A stretch of DNA of 8,029 bases from Candidatus Bathyarchaeum sp. (GTDB lineage: Archaea; Thermoproteota; Bathyarchaeia; Bathyarchaeales; Bathyarchaeaceae): assembly GCA_003096235.1 (NCBI GenBank), contig PIXT01000243.1, positions 1 to 8,029 of the forward strand. Reading direction: 5' to 3'. This document shows, piece after piece, positions 5,459 to 8,029 of this stretch. The notes beneath the pieces were generated by a model. That model searched no databases and was not told where the DNA came from. It was given only the letters and a program-made list of their open reading frames with translations. Within the stretch, counting starts at the first letter, position 1, and every line of letters starts with the position of its first letter. The position numbers were made by a program, and so were the translations under genes.

Positions 5459-6273
5459 TTTTTCGTCTCCCAGTACCTTGCAGTTGTACGTAGAATAACA
5501 AAAACTCCAATACAAATGAGAATTAAAAGAACAGCTATAGGCTGAGAACCTGCTAGACCATGAGTAGTAAATCTATAATATATCAAAATAGGCGCAATCA
5601 TCGGGTAGAACGCTATCATTATCACGGCTCCGAACTCGCTTATGCCTCTAGCCCACGCCATTATCGCCCCTGAAAAAAGGTGACGAATCGCCAAAGGTAA
5701 CGTTATTTTGTAAAATGATTTCCACTGACTAGCACCTAATGTTCGGGCTACACGTTCAAGGCGTGGATTTATGCTTTGAAATCCTTCTTTTGCAGCGTTT
5801 ACATAAAATGGGGCACTTACAAAAAGCATCGCCACTACAATTCCCCACATTGAATCCTCAAAAACAACGCCTATACTGCTGAATGCTGACCCTACAGGAC
5901 TTCTACTCATAAACAGCGCATACAAGGCTATTCCTGCTACGCTGTGGGGGATAATGATGGGCACATCTATGATTGACTCAACAACAGTCTTTCCACGAAA
6001 ATTGTGTCTCGCAAGAACATACGCTAACGGAGTTCCCAGAATTGCTGCAATCAACGTTGCCAAAAAAGAACAATACAACGTTAAAACAATAGACTCAATC
6101 ACCACAGGGTCGGTAGCCGCTTCAAGAAGCCCTCCAGTGTCCAATACAAGTTGCCGAAAAATCATGTTAAATAGCGTCAGTATTGTAAAAAGAATTAGCA
6201 AAGAACCTACAAACAAAAAAACCAAGGAAAGGCGTTGATTTTTGATAGAACTTAAAAGTTTTCTGTCAGGCAT
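5455..6273 (-). CDS. wtpB: Tungstate/molybdate ABC transporter permease
   Basis: A 272-aa integral membrane protein forming, as a dimer, the translocation pore. About six hydrophobic segments are visible (near 15-39, 60-88, 99-123, 140-160, 190-222 and 244-262). The cytoplasmic coupling loop has the EAA motif, here EGFQSINPRLERVARTLGAS (163-182), which docks on WtpC; it is followed by the usual FYKITLPLAIRHLFSGAIMAWARGISEFGA run of ModB/WtpB permeases, containing ARGISEFGAV. The start ATG at 6273 has GGAGA (6281-6285) 7 nt upstream. It lies 62 bp after wtpA and its TGA overlaps the wtpC ATG, so the two are translationally coupled. Length is normal for the family and nothing is missing. Confidence 0.94.
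   Translation of the reverse strand: MPDRKLLSSIKNQRLSLVFLFVGSLLILFTILTLFNMIFRQLVLDTGGLLEAATDPVVIESIVLTLYCSFLATLIAAILGTPLAYVLARHNFRGKTVVESIIDVPIIIPHSVAGIALYALFMSRSPVGSAFSSIGVVFEDSMWGIVVAMLFVSAPFYVNAAKEGFQSINPRLERVARTLGASQWKSFYKITLPLAIRHLFSGAIMAWARGISEFGAVIMIAFYPMIAPILIYYRFTTHGLAGSQPIAVLLILICIGVFVILRTTARYWETKK
5467..5471 (-). promoter_or_regulatory. RBS deciding the wtpC start
   Basis: GGGAG on the minus strand, 8 nt before the ATG at 5458 and inside the last codons of wtpB. With the ATGA stop/start overlap it fixes the wtpC start against the longer in-frame alternative. Confidence 0.7.
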
Positions 6274-6280
6274 TCACTAT

Positions 6281-6285
6281 TCTCC
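6281..6285 (-). promoter_or_regulatory. RBS of wtpB
   Basis: GGAGA on the minus strand, 7 nt before the wtpB ATG at 6273. It supports this start and internal translation from a wtpA-wtpB transcript. Confidence 0.65.
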
Positions 6286-6335
6286 GTCATGTTCCTTTGA
6301 GGTCATCAGCGTCCAATACTATACGCTAGAACTTA

Positions 6336-7421
6336 CTAATTATAGCTCTCATCCTCAACAAGCACAGCCAGTTCCTGAGGCAAAGCAGACAAGTTATCGG
6401 TAAACGCGGGTTCATAAACTGGATGTTGCATGCTATTGAATATGTTTTTTCCTTCTCCTGAAAGTAGAAACTCCACCATATCAACCGCCAAGTCACGATT
6501 AGGTGCATTATCGGGTATTGTTAGCCCATAGTAGATGGTCTTACCTTCACGTATTAGACCTACACTTCCAAATCTTTGGTGCTCAAATTTTATCTGAACC
6601 TGCTGATACACATCCTCATATTCAGGAGAACTAAGATTAACCTCAACCGGAAGCTCAACATATTTTACACCGTACTGCTCAGCGTTACTCCTATACAAAA
6701 AGCAATAATCAATACCACCCGACTCCAAGAGCGGCACCAACTGCACACTGCTTGCTCGAAGGGCAATTTTTTCAGTATCAGGATTCAAAAGCTCAGGCAC
6801 AACAATAACTGTTTGATCATCCAAGTCAACAGCATAAAATGCCGGATCAAAGTTGACTGTAATCAAATCATTGAAAAGCGTGTCATCTTGGTAATAGTTT
6901 TCGGCAAGTTGAACAATCATTGGAGATCGGTAACCAAGAGCATCAATCAAAGGGTCCGGAAAACCAAATTTCACGTCGGATCGTTTTAGTATTTCACACC
7001 AATTTTCGGAGGTAACTTCATCAGAGTATCTGCTATTATCGGTGTACGCCAGAACAATACTGTTTCCCGCAAATCTGATGTACCAATCAGCAAAGCTTTC
7101 ACTGTCAGCAGTTGTTTTATATGCCATTGTAGGAATCAACGAATAATCTGCAACCATCAAAAGGTCTATTTCTTCTTCCAGTTCAGTAACATGACGAATA
7201 ACCTGTATGCTTCCATGTCCCTCAATTTGTACATCTACATGAGGATAAGATTCTTCAAATGCTTCTTCAACAGAATCCATGGGCAAAACTAGACTACCTG
7301 CAACATAGATTTTCAGGACACGACTTTCTGTTTCTTCAGTTTCCAAAAAATGGGAAAATATAGGAATTGAAACTAGAAGAACAACAAGAAAGACTGCTAT
7401 AGCTAAGTATATCTTTCTCAT
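6336..7421 (-). CDS. wtpA: Tungstate/molybdate-binding protein of the WtpA family
   Basis: A 361-aa extracellular binding protein of the WtpABC importer. Residues 5-24 form one hydrophobic N-terminal segment (signal peptide or membrane anchor) with no lipobox cysteine. The mature part shows WtpA/ModA landmarks: VAGSLVLPM (40-48), EGHGSIQVIRHVTELEEEIDLL (67-88) with the family's GS and ADYSLIP (91-97), FAGNSIVLAYT (117-127), DPLIDALGYRSPM (156-168), and YVELPVEVNLSSPEY (254-268). Asp160 fits the metal-ligand aspartate known in Archaeoglobus WtpA/ModA. The second ligand, a glutamate in the family's Y-x-F-E-Y motif as I recall it, appears to be Leu242 (YCFLYRSNAEQYG). Binding may thus differ. 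AGGAG (7433-7437) lies 11 nt upstream and overlaps the previous gene's stop, so expression is coupled to that gene. Confidence 0.92.
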   Translation of the reverse strand: MRKIYLAIAVFLVVLLVSIPIFSHFLETEETESRVLKIYVAGSLVLPMDSVEEAFEESYPHVDVQIEGHGSIQVIRHVTELEEEIDLLMVADYSLIPTMAYKTTADSESFADWYIRFAGNSIVLAYTDNSRYSDEVTSENWCEILKRSDVKFGFPDPLIDALGYRSPMIVQLAENYYQDDTLFNDLITVNFDPAFYAVDLDDQTVIVVPELLNPDTEKIALRASSVQLVPLLESGGIDYCFLYRSNAEQYGVKYVELPVEVNLSSPEYEDVYQQVQIKFEHQRFGSVGLIREGKTIYYGLTIPDNAPNRDLAVDMVEFLLSGEGKNIFNSMQHPVYEPAFTDNLSALPQELAVLVEDESYN

Positions 7422-7432
7422 GTTCGTTTCAA

Positions 7433-7437
7433 CTCCT
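7433..7437 (-). promoter_or_regulatory. RBS of wtpA overlapping the upstream stop codon
   Basis: AGGAG on the minus strand shares bases with the TAG (7436-7438) of the upstream gene and lies 11 nt before the wtpA ATG. Ribosomes ending the Moco-fold protein would be well placed to start WtpA, which supports one operon. Confidence 0.65.
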
Positions 7438-8029
7438 AGTAGATTATCTGTATCTCAGCGATGTTACGGATCATCTGTGATTTTTCGAGATCAGAACCAA
7501 CCAAACGGAGAGGCCAGTATTTTTCAGGAAGGGCACTGTCATCAAGTGCGTTAGCTACCAGTATGTTTTCGTTCTGGCTGATGAATGTGCTATTCAGTTC
7601 AATAGAGTATCCGTCGCTTGCTATGACCATTACAGTGTATCCTTGCTCAGCTATTGTTTGATTGAATGTTTTAGAGTCAGAATCGTCAACGCGTCCCAGT
7701 AGAGCGGTAAGTGGAATTCCAGTCCATACTTGTGAATCATCATCTGTCCAATTTGCAGAGTATTTTGTTTGTGCATGCGTTGTGAAAGTGATGCGATTCA
7801 TTTCTTCAACGACAGATCCGTTTAGAGTTAGCGCCCACTCTTGTACTGATTGACGGATTTCGATTTTTACAACAGATTTTATCCAGTAGTGTCCTTCAGT
7901 GATTAATCCTTCTGACCCTAGGGCAACCAGCCGTAATGGTCCATCACTGGAACCTAACTCGGCGCCATCGCAGTAGTACGCAAGGACAACCTTGATGGGT
8001 TTGGTGGCTTCAACCTCGTCTCCAGTTAC
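7436..8029 (-). CDS. Repeat protein with sulfite-oxidase/molybdopterin-binding-like domains (5'-truncated)
   Basis: The frame is open from the right edge (76 codons before Met at 7801) to TAG at 7436, giving 197 visible residues; the N-terminus is outside the window and Met at 7801 is internal. Two units are visible: the end of one (IKVVLAYYCDGAELG, then DGPLRLVALGSEG, then WIKSVVKIEI) and a nearly whole second (WALTLNGSVVEEMNRITFTT, then VWTGIPLTALLG, YTVMVIASDGYS, NILVANALDD, and YWPLRLVGSD ending NIAEIQI). The order W-x-L-x-NG, WTGIPL-LL, ASDGYS, PLRLV, I-x-I is that of the sulfite-oxidase/oxidoreductase molybdopterin-binding fold (PF00174-like). Where catalytic members have the Mo-ligand cysteine, between the first strand and WTG, unit 2 has HAQTKYSANWTDDD and no cysteine, so it looks non-enzymatic. 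No membrane anchor follows. Only 14 bp separate it from wtpA, which suggests a surface or secreted partner in oxyanion handling (inference). Confidence 0.72.
   Translation of the reverse strand, partial: VTGDEVEATKPIKVVLAYYCDGAELGSSDGPLRLVALGSEGLITEGHYWIKSVVKIEIRQSVQEWALTLNGSVVEEMNRITFTTHAQTKYSANWTDDDSQVWTGIPLTALLGRVDDSDSKTFNQTIAEQGYTVMVIASDGYSIELNSTFISQNENILVANALDDSALPEKYWPLRLVGSDLEKSQMIRNIAEIQIIY

Noticed and set aside
5459..5515. N-terminal extension of WtpC from a start at 5515
   Set aside because: The 19 extra residues come from reading wtpB sequence in another frame; the ATG at 5458 has an RBS, the ATGA overlap and the usual N-terminus before the first strand.
6576..6989. Plus-strand 137-codon open frame
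   Set aside because: It lies antisense inside wtpA, whose frame has clear family motifs; no recognisable domain.
7436..7801. A complete 121-aa gene starting at Met 7801
   Set aside because: The same frame is open for 76 more codons to the window edge and encodes the end of a preceding homologous unit, so this Met is internal.

Overview
The window looks archaeal, most likely a mesophilic or moderately AT-rich TACK-type archaeon; Bathyarchaeia is my best guess, from family resemblance only. The grounds are an archaeal-type tungstate transporter (WtpABC), a single-Mop ModE-like regulator beside it, a TGS-domain GTPase of the 'MPANLP...' type, GTG/TTG start candidates, and TATA-like boxes close to start codons in place of bacterial -35/-10 promoters. 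No rRNA, tRNA, CRISPR array, transposase or phage gene is visible.

Layout. 1-191 is a short non-coding or marginally coding stretch holding one copy of a 25-26 nt repeat. 192-761 (-) is a small class I SAM methyltransferase. It is divergent from the TGS GTPase at 939-2117 (+), whose P-loop lysine is replaced by arginine. 2118-3144 is a 1-kb gene-free, T-rich stretch with an imperfect 90-bp tandem repeat and several small hairpins. Every later gene is on the minus strand: YjbQ/UPF0047 (3145-3549), a ModE-type regulator (3716-4291), then wtpC (4409-5458), wtpB (5455-6273), wtpA (6336-7421) and, at the right edge, the 3' part of a repeat-domain protein with a sulfite-oxidase/molybdopterin-binding-like fold (7436 to beyond 8029).

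How it fits together. Transcription runs right to left: Moco-fold surface protein, then WtpA (binding protein), WtpB (permease) and WtpC (ATPase). Gaps are 14 bp, 62 bp and a 4-bp ATGA overlap, so this is very probably one operon. The ModE homologue follows 117 bp later with its own TATA-like box and a perfect 7-bp dyad over the predicted transcription and translation start, which suggests oxyanion-sensing autoregulation. The parts worth following are the uncharacterised Moco-fold protein tied to the transporter, a WtpA lacking the expected metal-ligand glutamate, the candidate ModE operator, and a 25-nt inverted repeat shared by two intergenic regions 3.5 kb apart.
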